This document shows positions 34,950-45,330 of a stretch of 64,000 nt of DNA, piece after piece. The translations under genes were made by a program, and so were the position numbers. This stretch comes from Takifugu bimaculatus (taxonomy: Eukaryota; Chordata; Actinopteri; Tetraodontiformes; Tetraodontidae). Location of the stretch: the NCBI GenBank assembly GCA_004026145.2, contig CP034975.1:24945361-25009360 (forward strand). Direction: 5' to 3'. The notes below the pieces were generated by a model. That model made no database searches. It was not told where the DNA came from and saw nothing but the letters and a program-made list of their open reading frames with translations. The first letter of the stretch is position 1, and each line of letters opens with the position of its first letter.

Positions 34950-37795
34950 TGTGTGTGTGTGCGTGTGCGTGTGTGTGTGTGTCTTCCAGTTTATCCTCAA
35001 CAGATGTGGGCTTCATACTGGTTATTGATCGTCGGCAAGACCGATGGGCAGCCGTCAAGGGGACCCTGCTGCGCATCGCGGTGAGTGCTGGTGGAACGCT
35101 GCCCACTGTTGGGGTTCTGAGACTCTTTTGTACTCACACAAAGAGGGGAGGTTGGTCCACATCCCTCTCATTCTCTCCATCTCTTTCTGCGTCCTCAGTT
35201 TCTTAAGTTTTTTCCAGTCAAACGTCTCTGCTTGAGGTGACGAGTTTTGGTTTGTTAGTTGATTTATTTAAGCTATAAGAGATGTTTTTATGTACAAGCC
35301 TGTGCTGGTCAGAGGGGAAAGATCATCGCATCGCCATGGATGCTGACAGCAGCAGAGCAGTCTGTAGACATTTAGAGGAGATGAAATGTCGGCTCAAGAG
35401 GTCCCAGGAGACACGAGAGGCCGTGTTGCTTATTTCAAATTAAATTGAGGCCCATTATTGCTTCCGGCTGACAGACTGGTGCTAGGAAAGCAGTTTAGTG
35501 CATTAAGGTCCCTGTGTGATGTGAGTCAGCCAGGCTGCTGAAAGGATGATGCTGAAAGCCCAAAGAGAGGAGGTAGAGGTTTGAGGAGCTGTGTTTGTGT
35601 GGGGATTTGTGTTCTTTAGACATAACCTCTGTATTCTGTGATGTCGACACATCGGTGTACACAGTCGCAGCCGTGAAGGTCTGATGACAGACGGATGTTC
35701 ACCAGGGTTAAATTCAGTTGAGGAAGTTACTGTTGGTCCTAACTACTAAATCAAACGCGTCTCTGACTGTGTTTGCCACGTTGTGAGGGGCAGAATGCAC
35801 AAATGTGGGACATTTTTTCATGACAATTTCCAAAGTCTGTTTGAGGGTTAAGACTTGGGTGTAAGGCTTGAGTTTAGGTTAAGGTTAGTTTAAGGGCTGA
35901 GTTAGGCGTTTTAATCGCGATGGATTGGGTTAGGGTGTGGAGCTGGGGATGGGGATGGATTATGGTAATGAGAGTCCTCATAAAGATAGAAGTTAAAACA
36001 CCAGTAACCATGTGTAACATATGCAAAACTCAATAATCCTGGATTATTTTTCTGGTCTGTGCTCCAGACAACCTCGTTCAATATGCTGAATGTACTTAAT
36101 ATTAATAAGATATTATTCGACCATCTTTGCTGCATCATTAATTAAAACTGAGCTAGAAATATGATTACAATTGAATCGTTCATACAATTGTACATTAGAC
36201 GTCACTATAACTGCGCACACAACTCTCTGAATTTTCTCTGTCCTATTAGGGCTCCTTTCCTGGGAACCTCCAGCTGGTTCTGGTTCTGAGACCCACCACA
36301 CTCCTACAGCGGACGCTCTCCGATATCTTCTTCAAATTTAACAAGGATGAGTTCAAAATGAAGGTGCCGGTGTGTACAGCTACAGAACGGCCAAACGGTG
36401 CTCCTCAGAGCCACCTTCATGTGATTATTACGCAGTGACATGTGGAATTATTTCAGGTGATCATGCTGAGCTCCATAACGGAGCTGCATTCCTACCTCGA
36501 CCGCACACAGCTGACGCAGGAACTGGGGGGGACTCAGGAGTACTGCCACGACAAGTGGATCTCGCACCGCACCGTAAGCACACACAGGCCACGGGGTTAG
36601 CATGGCCGATGCTAACACCTCCACGGGATCATCCTTCATGACTGAGTGAAACGGAGCACTGACATTATTGTATGTATCAGGCTATTGAAGGATTTGCCCT
36701 GATGGTAAAGAAAACAGCACAAACCCTGCAGTCATTTGGGACTGAGCTTCGCTGAAACTGAACTCCCCAGCGAAGTCCAGGCCACGACCGTCCTGCTGAG
36801 GACACACACTGACAATAAAGACCAAATGAAGGTAGCACAATCACATATTAGATGCACTGTTCATCCTGCATGATAATGCATGTGCACCACATGCATTACT
36901 TCTATTTGGATGTCTTTGTGCAGGAGAATTTGCTGGTGGCTCTGGGTCAGGGCAGCAGGCTGTTGGAGAGCATCAATGAGCCGGTTGTACGAGACCCCGA
37001 CCACAACATGAACCAGGACGAACTCGAGAACCTGGCTACAGTTCAGAGGTTAGAGCCCCTGTAGCATATGTAGTCGTATGCACAGGCGGATTGACAGCTC
37101 TTTTTAAAAATGACATATTATTTGACAATAAAGGCTGTTCCAGTTACAGATTGCGAGTTTCTAGTTTTACCTGTTTAAAAAAAATTAAATTAAACTGCTC
37201 ATTGATATTGCAAGTTTGCAAGTTTTGTCATTTTTATATCACCATTTTCTCTATGGATCAAGCCACAATGACAGTCTGTCTAGAAAATCTACTACCAGTT
37301 TGTTATTTTTTTTATTTTATTAACAGCTAAGTTGTTATTTCACCTATAGTTTGATTTACAAGTGTATCTCTTGTCGTAAGTTCCAGTAAGACGTATTTAA
37401 AAGCTTGAGAGAAAAAGTCTCCTCCTGTCTCTCTTGTTTCATATCAGGCTGCTGTCTCAGCTGGACGAGACAGAACGGGCTTTTGATGAGTTCTGGGTGA
37501 GGCATCAAACCAAACTGGAGCAGTGTCTTCAGCTGCGCCACTTTGAGCACAACTACACGGAGGTGAGCTGGTTCCTGGTAGCACCCAAAGACCAGGTGAA
37601 ATCCTTTTGAAACCCTAAATCAGACCCGGGTATCTCTGCTGCAGGTGAGGACACTGTTGGAACAGGTGTCCTGAGAAACTCATGACCTTTTCTGAGGTCG
37701 GCATCAGCCCAGCTCACGCTGATCATATCTTCAGCGAGCTCACCACCTATGAGGAGAGAGTCAACGTAAGTAAACTGAAGCCTTGTTTGATGATG

Positions 37796-37846
<51 letters not shown>

Positions 37847-40800
37847 GTGAAGAGAAGAGCATTCTTTTAAAACCATCTGATGTTACTGTGATCATCATAC
37901 ATATATGCTTAAATCTCGTTTTCTTCATCAGACCTGTATTAAGGCTGCTCAATGACTGTGAGCTACAAAGCTGAATGGTATTGAATGTTCTCCTGCTGGT
38001 CCACAGGAGGTGCTGGACAGAGCTGTGTCGTTGGCCCAGGAGGGGGAGGATCTGCTTCAGAAGTCCCACTATGCTCAGGACTCCATTCAGCCCAAATGCA
38101 CAGAGATCAGTACAATCAGTGAAGATGTGAGGGCCAGTCTGAAGGCCAGGAGGGAGCATCTCCTCAAAGCCATAGAGCTGCATCACGCTTTGGAGAGGGT
38201 AGGCGTAGAACGGGAAATCTGTCATCACGTTGTGACGCCGTTCATATTGTAAAGATTCTGCTGCTCTCCCCAGGCTTCAAAATGGGTGGATGATGGGATA
38301 TACCTGCTGGCATCTCAACCAGTAGACAAGTGTTTATCACACGAGGGAGCAGAATTAGCCCTTCAGGAGCTGGAGGGATACCTGAATAACGCAGACCAGA
38401 ACCAGCTCTCAGACCCCGGTACCATCGGGACAGAATATGAGTTGGTGCTCAACCAGCAGTTCAGGGTCAGACAACCTAACAAAACCCAGATCTTTCCAAC
38501 GTTACAGACAAACGTGTGGATTTTAACTCATTTCTCTTGATTTGCCTCCATCAGGACCAGGTGGACAAGGTTTTCCGGAAACAGTTATCTATGCAGGACA
38601 TGTTTGACAAGAGAAGAGTGAGTCTGAAAAAACTAGCAGCCAAACAGACCAGGCCAGTCCAGCCAGTAGCCCCCAGACCTGAAGCCTTCATCAAATCCCC
38701 CCTGAGCTCCCCCGGTCAGTCTTCATACATAAACGCAGATAGACGTGCCACACCCTTTACATACTTTTATTCCCTGTTCATTCTCTCTTCCACAGTCCAC
38801 AAAACACCGCAGGAGAAGAACACGTCAGAGACACATTCTGAGATCAGCTGTGACAAAGTGAGGTTAAATGATGTTGGCTCTCATCCGTTCCTGTGGTTGG
38901 TTTTACGTCTGCTCCTGATGATCCTGAGCTGATGTTTCTCCACAGGAGAATGGACAACTGCAGGATGGAGACCACAACAGACATGCATCTCTCTCAGAGG
39001 AGGAGGAGAACCTGGCAGTGCTGAGGAGGTGAGCCATCGCTCTCTCATCTGGAGTCGAATTACACGGCAGATGGACAGTGACTGCGTTTTCTCTGGTGGC
39101 TTCCACAGTTTATCTCCATGCATTTGATCTCTTCCCTCTCTCTCTGCAGACACGTCATGAACGAGCTGCTGGAAACCGAGAGAGCCTACGTGGAGGAGCT
39201 GCTCTGCGTACTCCAGGTGGGCATTAACTCTTCTCTGACAGCTTGTGCAGAATCCCTGGACTGACTCTGCTGTGTTTACAGGGTTATGCATCTGAGATGG
39301 ACAACCCAGCTGTGCTTCACCTCATACCTGCTCCCCTGCAGAACAAAAAGGAGGTTCTATTTGGAAACATGCCTGAAATCTACGATTTCCACAAGAGGTG
39401 AAATTGCGCCATCTGTCGGTCAATGGCGATACCGCCTGACAGACTGCCGCCTCTGTCATCGCTTCCCCTCATTTTATATTACCTTGTGTTGCATTTAAAT
39501 AGTTTTATTTATCACAGGACATTTCTGAGGGAGCTGGAGCAGTACACTGACTGTCCTGAATTGGTTGGAAGATGTTTCCTACAGAGGGTGAGTGACTGCA
39601 GACAAATGCAGATGTAAAAATGAGGGTTTTTTTCTGCTAAGTCACTTTTTTTACTGCATCCTTGTAGATGACCGACCTGCAAATCTATGAGAAGTACTGT
39701 CACAACAAGCCTCGCTCCGAGAGTCTTTGGAGGCAGTGTTCAGACTGTGCCTTCTTCCAGGTACCAAAACACTGATTTCACAGAGAGGAAAAACATTAAT
39801 GGGTTTGATTTGACACTTTATCTTTTACTAAAATCAGGAGTGTCAGAAAAAGCTGGAGCACAAACTGGGATTAGATTCTTATCTGCTGAAGCCTGTTCAG
39901 AGGATCACAAAATATCAGCTGCTTCTCAAGGTACGGTCATTTTTATTGCCTTCTTAATCCTTTCGTTACATTTTCCCATCAGCTGTCTGAGCCTGTTTAT
40001 GTCTCCTCTGACCAGGAAATGTTAAAATACAGTAAAACCTGTGAGGGCGCTGATGACCTGCAGGAGGCACTGACCTCCATTTTGGGCATCCTCAAGGCTG
40101 TCAATGACTCCATGCACCTCATTGCCATTACAGGATATGAGGTGAGACCTTCAAACAGAGATTCTTTATTTAAAAATAATAATAAAGTGAAGCCGGCATG
40201 AAAATGGAGGTCAGAGATGAGCTGAGGATTACGTTTAGGTCAAAAATGCTTCTCAGATGCTGTTTTAAGAGGAGAGCTAGAAATGAAATGAAGGCTAAAA
40301 ATGACTCACATCTTCAACACTTCCTCCTCAGGGTAATCTGAGTGAGCTGGGTAAGTTACTGATGCAAGGCTCGTTCAGCGTCTGGACAGAACACAAGAAA
40401 GGCCACGCTAAGGTGAAAGATCTGGCCCGTTTCAAGCCCATGCAGAGGCATCTCTTCCTCCACGAGAAGGCCCTCCTCTTCTGCAAGCGGAGGGAGGAGA
40501 ATGGAGAGGGCTACGAGAAAGCCCCGTCGTACAGCTTCAAACACTCCCTGAGCGTGGGTCCACCGCAGTCACGGATGAAAGCGTCCTGAGGCGAAGTCTG
40601 GTCACCGATTCCTAACATGTTTTTCATTCTCACCATGCTCTCAAAGATGGGCGCTGTCGGGATCACTAGAGAACGCAAAGGGGGACAACAAGAAGTTCGA
40701 AATATGGTGCAACTCCAGAGAGGAGGTTTACATCGTCCAGGTACCTGATGGGATTTTAGGTTTCTCTTGCACACGTTTAAAGAGTTCAAATTTTCTTCAG

Positions 40801-43800
40801 CAAAAACACAATGTAAATAAGCGCTGGAGTCCAACAAAGCTTTGTTTTTCCTCTCGAAGAACAAAGCCCCAGCAGTTCTGCTAAACAACTATCTTTAAGC
40901 TGAGACAAGGTCACCTTTTATGTTGTAAAATATGGGCGTGGGCAGATGGTTTCACCACGTCCTCTCTCTAGTTAACCTTCTTTGGCCTGTTTTCTCTTGG
41001 TGTCCATTTGCGTCACCTTGTGCCATAGATGAAAGACTTTTTAATAGGAGTGTTTATCTCCAGGCTGTATGAAGGAGCTGCACCTCCCCCTCGTTCCACT
41101 GGGGTCAAAAGTTTCTGTTTGTTTTTTGTTTTTTTTAAAAAGCAGACAGCTCCTGTTGTCTTTATCATCAGCAAGTTTCTCTTATCTTGTGTTTAAAGAG
41201 ATTCAGCTCACTCATTTAAGAAGATATGACAGTTATGACAAGCTCCAAAGTCAACCCGACTTTCTACACTCTTGTATAAGAGCTGGTACAGTTTGTTCAA
41301 TAACAAGCAGTCCTTACAAAATAATACAAGTCCATATATGGTAATGCAAGTTGCCTTATATATTATATTATTATCAGAATGAAGAAAAATTTTCTTGGAT
41401 TATCCTCCAGTTTTAGAAAGCTGCCATTTGAAATAATACAGCAATAAGCACAGATATGTGTAATATTTAAGGATACATCTCTGTTTAGGTGACAGTGACT
41501 GCTTTTTGTCTAACAGGCACCAACTACTGAAGTGAAAACCACATGGGTCAAAGAGATCAGGAAGGTTCTAACCACTCAGCTGGAGGCATGCAGAGGTAAA
41601 ACTGTGGAGAATCTTTTCAAATGTAGTTCTTATAAGTTTAGTCCCCACCAAAAAATCAACATTGTTTTTTTAGAAGCCAGCCAGCAGAAGTCAACTGAGC
41701 CCTGGATTCCAGTTCCCTCCTGTGTCCAGTGGAGCAGGCAACCCTGAGGTGTGTCTTTAAATGCCATGGTGGGGGGTAGAACGGTGGTTGCACAGTGGTG
41801 CAGCAGCCAGCACAGTTAGAGTTTGGGTTCCAGCTCTGGGCCTTTCAGTGTGTGAACAGTTGCGTGTTCTCTCCATACCTGGGTTTCCTGGGTGTTCTGA
41901 AAGCCTCGTGAAGCATCTCAACGTGCTACTTTCTATATTTTTAGTCCTTTCAAGTCTGGTCAGAGGAGCTTTAAGAAGACAGAGGAGAAGAAAGCGGAGC
42001 CCTGCAGCACCGATGTGATCTCCTCTTCCCCACCAAAGCCCGCAGGAAAAGGTGAGACTAAGCCTGAGACGTAGGGATGAAAGAAAAGACGTCCGAACCC
42101 TGTCCCGAGCAGTCCGTCTGTTACTTTGATTTCTTTCCTGATGGTTTGTTTCCGTCCATTGTGTGTCGTGTGACTAACCCTCCTCCTTCTCTTGTGTGTT
42201 CTGGTCTTCCTACTTTCCTTGTGAGTCAGATGAGACAAGCCCTCCCTCAGATAGAGCCGAAGAGGCTAAAAAGCGCTTTACTTTACAGGGCTTCAGTAAC
42301 ATCAGAGAGCAGAAAGGTAACTGCAGGCCACTGCTGAGTTCATGCTGTCACACAATTCACATGTCACATCAGTTCTGATTCTTATGTCATAACAGCAGTA
42401 GCCCTGAGCTCTGGGCTGAAAACATGCTCTCGAACACACAATGGTTAACGTGGAGCGCCACAAAAGACCCACTCGTGAAAACTGTTCCACACAGGTGGTC
42501 TCCCCAGTGATCCCTGCACTTTGATAAATTAAGATTTACATTTCTGTTAGGAAAGTGTGCGTGTGTGTAGCATTAATATCAAATATTTTTTGAATGTATT
42601 ATCTATCTCTGTTTATGCTTGTGCACCATGTGTAATTTGTAATGTGTTCTGCTAGAATGCTGGATTTTTTTCCAGGGTTCTTTTATTGATTAACTGCTTT
42701 TGGCCTGATTACAGGATCTCCCACCAGTCCGGATCGTAAGACCAAACGGCAGAGCGACCCCACGCCTTTTGGCTTCAAAGGTAACTGTTGTGCCATGGTG
42801 ATGGCTCTCTGTGTCTGTGTGGTTGGGCCATCCATCAGGATTGATGTCGAACAGTGAAGAGCTCTGTCAGCTGTAGTTACTCCAGGTCATGTGACTGGAC
42901 GTGTTTCTGTTGGCTCCTGTCCCCCAGACGCAGGTCCTCCCCCCCTCAGCCTGAGCAGGGCCAAGTGGTTCAGCACCTCTAGTGTCTTACAGATAAAGTG
43001 GAGAGGTACACCATGTATCAGGCGCAACGGCTCGCCAACAGAATGCCTTTTGATTCTTTGATCTCAGGTCTCCTCGTCACTTTTGGATCCAATCAGATCT
43101 AATCAAAGCACACGGACTGCAACTTTTTCTTTGATTCATACATCAAGCTGCATGCATGCAGTTCCTACTGGTGTTCCTTTCCCACTGACGTTCCTGGAAT
43201 TAGCTTCTACTCCTCCGTGTCGGTCCCTTCCTCTCACTCGTTCTCACTTTAGTGTCGGTCACACAGACGGGCCGTTGCGGTCGGGAATTGAGCATGTGTC
43301 CTTTATCTCTCTGTCAGGCTGGAACAAAACCTCGCTGTCCCTGGATGCGTCAGAGGAGCATGATGGGTACTCCAGCGCCGAGGATCCTCTTCATTCTGAC
43401 GCAGAAGACGACGCTGGCAAGAAACTGGTGAGTGTCATTTGTGTCCAGTCATAAAAAATGAGATTCCAACCACGATCTGTGCTGCTCATGCCGATGAACT
43501 GCTCTTTCTTTGAAAACTGTGCCTGCTGTGCACAGCGTGCTGGCAAATACACAGTGAAGGCTGACTATGAGAAGGCCGGCACTCAGGAGCTCACAGTCAA
43601 GAGTGGGGAGACGCTGGAGCTGATCAAGCAGGAGGATGATGGACAGTGGTGAGAAAACGGCCTCAGAGAAACTCACAGGGAATAAAAACAGATATTCTGG
43701 CAGCAGGTCATGCATTTATACGTACGGTCCTGCAGGCTTGTGCGCAACTTGAGCACTTCCAAGGAGGGCGTGATCACAGCTGCTAATCTCCTGTCTCTCA

Positions 43801-44019
43801 TTGGAAAATCCAAGTCCTGCCAGTCGCTCACCAGCTCAGGTCGGTAATGCTCTATCACAGTGTGCGGCACCACAACAGCAGAGTGGAAGTTTTCCACCTG
43901 ATGTCGACGCTCTTTGTCATTTCTGCACGTCTCCCTCAGAAGGCAGCGGCTCTGGGAACCTGAGCACCTCATCCAGCTGCAGCGAGACCTACACAAGCTT
44001 CTCCGACATCAAACCCTGA
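22005..44019 (+). CDS. mcf2l: Rho guanine nucleotide exchange factor MCF2L (Dbl family)
   Basis: A Rho-family GEF (DBS/OST) that catalyses GDP release from RhoA/Cdc42-type GTPases at membranes. First exon is 22005-22083, 25826-25976 or 28417-28855. Common exons: 31673-31756, 32683-32797, 34990-35080, 36250-36369, 36457-36573, 36681-36831, 36924-37048, 37448-37562, 37645-37765, 38007-38198, 38274-38465, 38555-38714, 38796-38857, 38946-39028, 39150-39216, 39282-39397, 39518-39587, 39668-39760, 39838-39930, 40016-40141, 40332-40553, 40647-40740, 41517-41595, 41674-41748, 41945-42051, 42230-42316, 42715-42780, 42928-43005, 43318-43427, 43536-43648, 43736-43839, 43940-44019 (TGA 44017-44019). Domain order is SEC14-like, spectrin repeat, DH, PH, SH3. 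The sequence follows vertebrate MCF2L nearly end to end, and the atp11a neighbour agrees. Single-base shifts at 36750, 37672, 40668 and probably two more in 41674-42051 break the literal frame. Teleosts may have two copies; I cannot tell which (mcf2la/b) this is. Confidence 0.95.
22575..22680. repeat. LINE-derived repeat fragment in mcf2l intron
   Basis: The phrase caggtcaaatctatttatagagcac with downstream A-rich sequence resembles the same class of fish repeat (caaatttatttatatagcac). Copy boundaries are uncertain. Confidence 0.35.
24681..24754. repeat. (TG)n microsatellite
   Basis: Two TG runs separated by a short interruption, in mcf2l intron sequence between first exons 1 and 2. Confidence 0.95.
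25826..25976 (+). CDS. mcf2l: mcf2l first exon 2 (alternative)
   Basis: ATG at 25826 opens 50 codons plus one base, then a good donor gtaaga. The donor phase (1) is exactly what the common exon at 31673 needs. The peptide starts MSLHEFLREGG and has a Ser/Pro-rich middle. It is independent in sequence from the other first exons, as expected for an alternative promoter. Confidence 0.6.
28417..28855 (+). CDS. mcf2l: mcf2l first exon 3 (alternative, acidic)
   Basis: An open frame from ATG 28417 runs 146 codons plus one base to donor gtatgt, again phase 1. It encodes an acidic, low-complexity region with GDGDGD, then a more ordered end (RISLEEVQTYYRFSR). The upstream frame stays open to 28366, so the true start or an upstream acceptor is uncertain. 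I know no close match; the support is the long open frame, the phase-correct donor and the position. Confidence 0.5.
29373..29451. repeat. Long pure (GT)n microsatellite
   Basis: Nearly 40 uninterrupted GT units in the mcf2l intron downstream of first exon 3. Pure tracts of this length are usually highly polymorphic. Confidence 0.95.
31673..36831 (+). CDS. mcf2l: mcf2l exons: SEC14/CRAL-TRIO-like domain
   Basis: Seven exons (31673-31756 through 36681-36831) encode the lipid-binding SEC14-like domain typical of MCF2/MCF2L, including PLCAADI, VLVLRP and the LGGTQEYCH block. In the family this domain restrains GEF activity and binds phosphoinositides. Exon 34990-35080 is preceded by a 90-bp TG tract. 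Exon 36681-36831 has one extra base next to GTEL; dropping it restores the family sequence AETELP. Confidence 0.92.
33749..33800. repeat. (GT)n microsatellite
   Basis: About 26 uninterrupted GT units followed by gagaga, in the mcf2l intron between exons 32683-32797 and 34990-35080. Confidence 0.95.
34891..34981. repeat. Long (TG)n tract abutting an mcf2l splice acceptor
   Basis: About 90 bp of TG with a few GC interruptions ends directly at the acceptor sequence tcttccag of exon 34990-35080. It occupies the place of the usual polypyrimidine tract and branch region. Confidence 0.95.
35840..36000. repeat. Degenerate GGTTAG-type dispersed repeat
   Basis: Loose variants of ggttaggg/ggttaagg are followed by a segment containing cctcataaagatagaa. 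This combination resembles a dispersed teleost repeat I have seen next to microsatellites. It is too diverged to be a telomere remnant with confidence. Limits are approximate. Confidence 0.4.
36924..38465 (+). CDS. mcf2l: mcf2l exons: spectrin-like repeat
   Basis: Five exons encode the helical spectrin-repeat region: Q..LLSQLDETERAFDEFW, then LEQCLQLRHFE, then the YLLASQPVDKC block. Exon 37645-37765 contains one surplus base at or next to 37672, giving two in-frame stops as written; removing it yields a fluent helix. The intron after that exon carries a (GAT)n tract. Confidence 0.92.
37789..37847. repeat. (GAT)n trinucleotide repeat in mcf2l intron
   Basis: About 18 GAT units lie 23 bp after the donor of exon 37645-37765. 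The repeat yields poly-Asp, poly-Met or poly-His pseudo-ORFs depending on the frame; it is intronic. Confidence 0.9.
39150..41595 (+). CDS. mcf2l: mcf2l exons: catalytic DH and PH domains
   Basis: Exons 39150-39216 to 40016-40141 form the DH (RhoGEF) domain. All three conserved regions are present: CR1 LLETERAYVEEL, CR2 around the YCHNKPRSESLW segment, and CR3 LLKPVQRITKYQLLLK. Exons 40332-41595 encode the PH domain, including FKPMQRHLFL and WVKEIRKVL near its C-terminal helix. One surplus base at 40668 disrupts the literal PH frame; otherwise GEF catalytic residues are intact. Confidence 0.93.
41775..41910 (+). mobile_element. tRNA-derived SINE fragment in mcf2l intron
   Basis: The order acggtgg..gcacagtgg, cagcacagtta, gggttccagctctgggcctttc, gtgtgaacagtt, gcgtgttctctcc, tgggtttcctgggtgttct matches, with decay, a widespread fish SINE whose head carries pol III box-like sequence. 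It lies between exons 41674-41748 and 41945-42051. No target-site duplication was identified. Confidence 0.6.
43536..44019 (+). CDS. mcf2l: mcf2l exons: SH3 domain and C-terminus
   Basis: Exons 43536-43648 and 43736-43839 encode an SH3 fold (GKYTV, LELIKQEDDGQWLV), and 43940-44019 gives a short Ser-rich tail ending SFSDIKP. The preceding exon 43318-43427 carries a Glu/Asp/Ser-rich linker (YSSAED) as in mammalian MCF2L. All three splice phases fit without correction. Confidence 0.9.
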
Positions 44020-45330
44020 ACTCCTGAGGCAGCAGCAAACAGCTCGCGTGGCTCTCTGTGCTGGGCCGCCGGTGTCACATCCTGTTAGCTCTAAACAAGT
44101 CACGCGTGCACAGACGGTGTAGATTTGTCTGGTGGAAGCTACAAACTCATCACAGTAACTGTAGTGTTGTAGTCGTCACACCCGTCAGCATATTTTTCTA
44201 GAGAAGAGAGGATCCCTGTGATTACACTGTCATAGATGTATGGATGGGCCAGCAGGACTGATCTCAGTTGATGCATCTACACTGAAGCGAGACCACGTAT
44301 CATATGTAGATAAGGGTTGTTTTTTTGCACATTTGCACTAACTTAGCCGGATGCTCTGTTGTCACTCTGTCCCCCGCGCTCCTTATGTTTCATTATTTAA
44401 GTGTATTTGCTTCCCCTCAGTCTTTGTATCTGTCATTAGGAACCTGAGAGGCCGCCAGTGGACCCATGAGCTCTAACGCCTGCATGTTTGAACTCTGTGG
44501 GTTTTCATGTCCGTTACAGTTTTGGGGGGGGGGTCCTTCATTTGCAAAATGAGAGATTACTGTATAGTGCTAATTTATTCCCCATGGAGGGACCATATTC
44601 TGAATGTAGATATTGTTTATTAATATTGTCTGAAAATATTTGGTATTCAAAATGCTATATTGTACATTGAGTATGGTAATGTCACTTCTGTGACTTTTTT
44701 ACATAAATGTTACAAGAACCTATTGTCATTTTTCTTTTATCTATTTTCTCACTTTTTTACATCTACTTTCTCTTACACAATCACAAAAGTAAGCATTGGT
44801 CTTGGTTGTGGATCATTTCTGGTGTGAGGGTGCTTTAAAGGTCAGGAGGTCAGACAGAAGTCTAGATAGGAAGAAGCGAGCGTATCAGAGTATAAGAGAT
44901 GCGCTGCCATAATGCACAGAAGACAAGCGAGTTCGATAGGCAGAGAGAGGCAAGCTGGGACACCGTTTGGAAACGTTAGAGAGATGCAGACAGACAACGA
45001 TGATCACTAGTCTCAACATCATTCAGTCCAGACAGCCTTGGGGAGGCCTTGGATTTGGCTGTTAGAGGTGCTTGTTCATCCGGAGGCTTCAACAGTTTCT
45101 CCTTGATCCAGAGGAGACGGGATCATAATTCAACAAGTCGTCTGTCGTCTCTTCAGCATGAAGGCAACCAGAAAACATTCACAACCAACTATTGCTCGTT
45201 CCAAACTATTTATCTACTCGAAAGTGCTCTTGCTGGTTTTGCTGAATGGCATCGAAAAGAACGAATATAGTTGTAAATTGGTTTGAATTACAAGAAAATC
45301 CTCGTGCACGAGACAACCTTAAATAAACAA
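44020..45330 (+). other. mcf2l: mcf2l 3' UTR
   Basis: Non-coding after the mcf2l stop. The clearest polyadenylation signal is aataaa at 45322-45327. The UTR could extend further, since another aataaa occurs near 46880, but nothing decides between them. Confidence 0.5.

Noticed and set aside
35840..35935. Interstitial telomere repeat
   Set aside because: GGTTAG-like words are too irregular and no pure TTAGGG array is present; better explained as a dispersed repeat.
37553..37876. Poly-His / poly-Asp / poly-Met frames
   Set aside because: All are readings of the intronic (GAT)n repeat.
3603..44019. atp11a and mcf2l as pseudogenes
   Set aside because: Splice sites, phases and catalytic motifs are all preserved; isolated +1 shifts without other decay do not fit pseudogene evolution.
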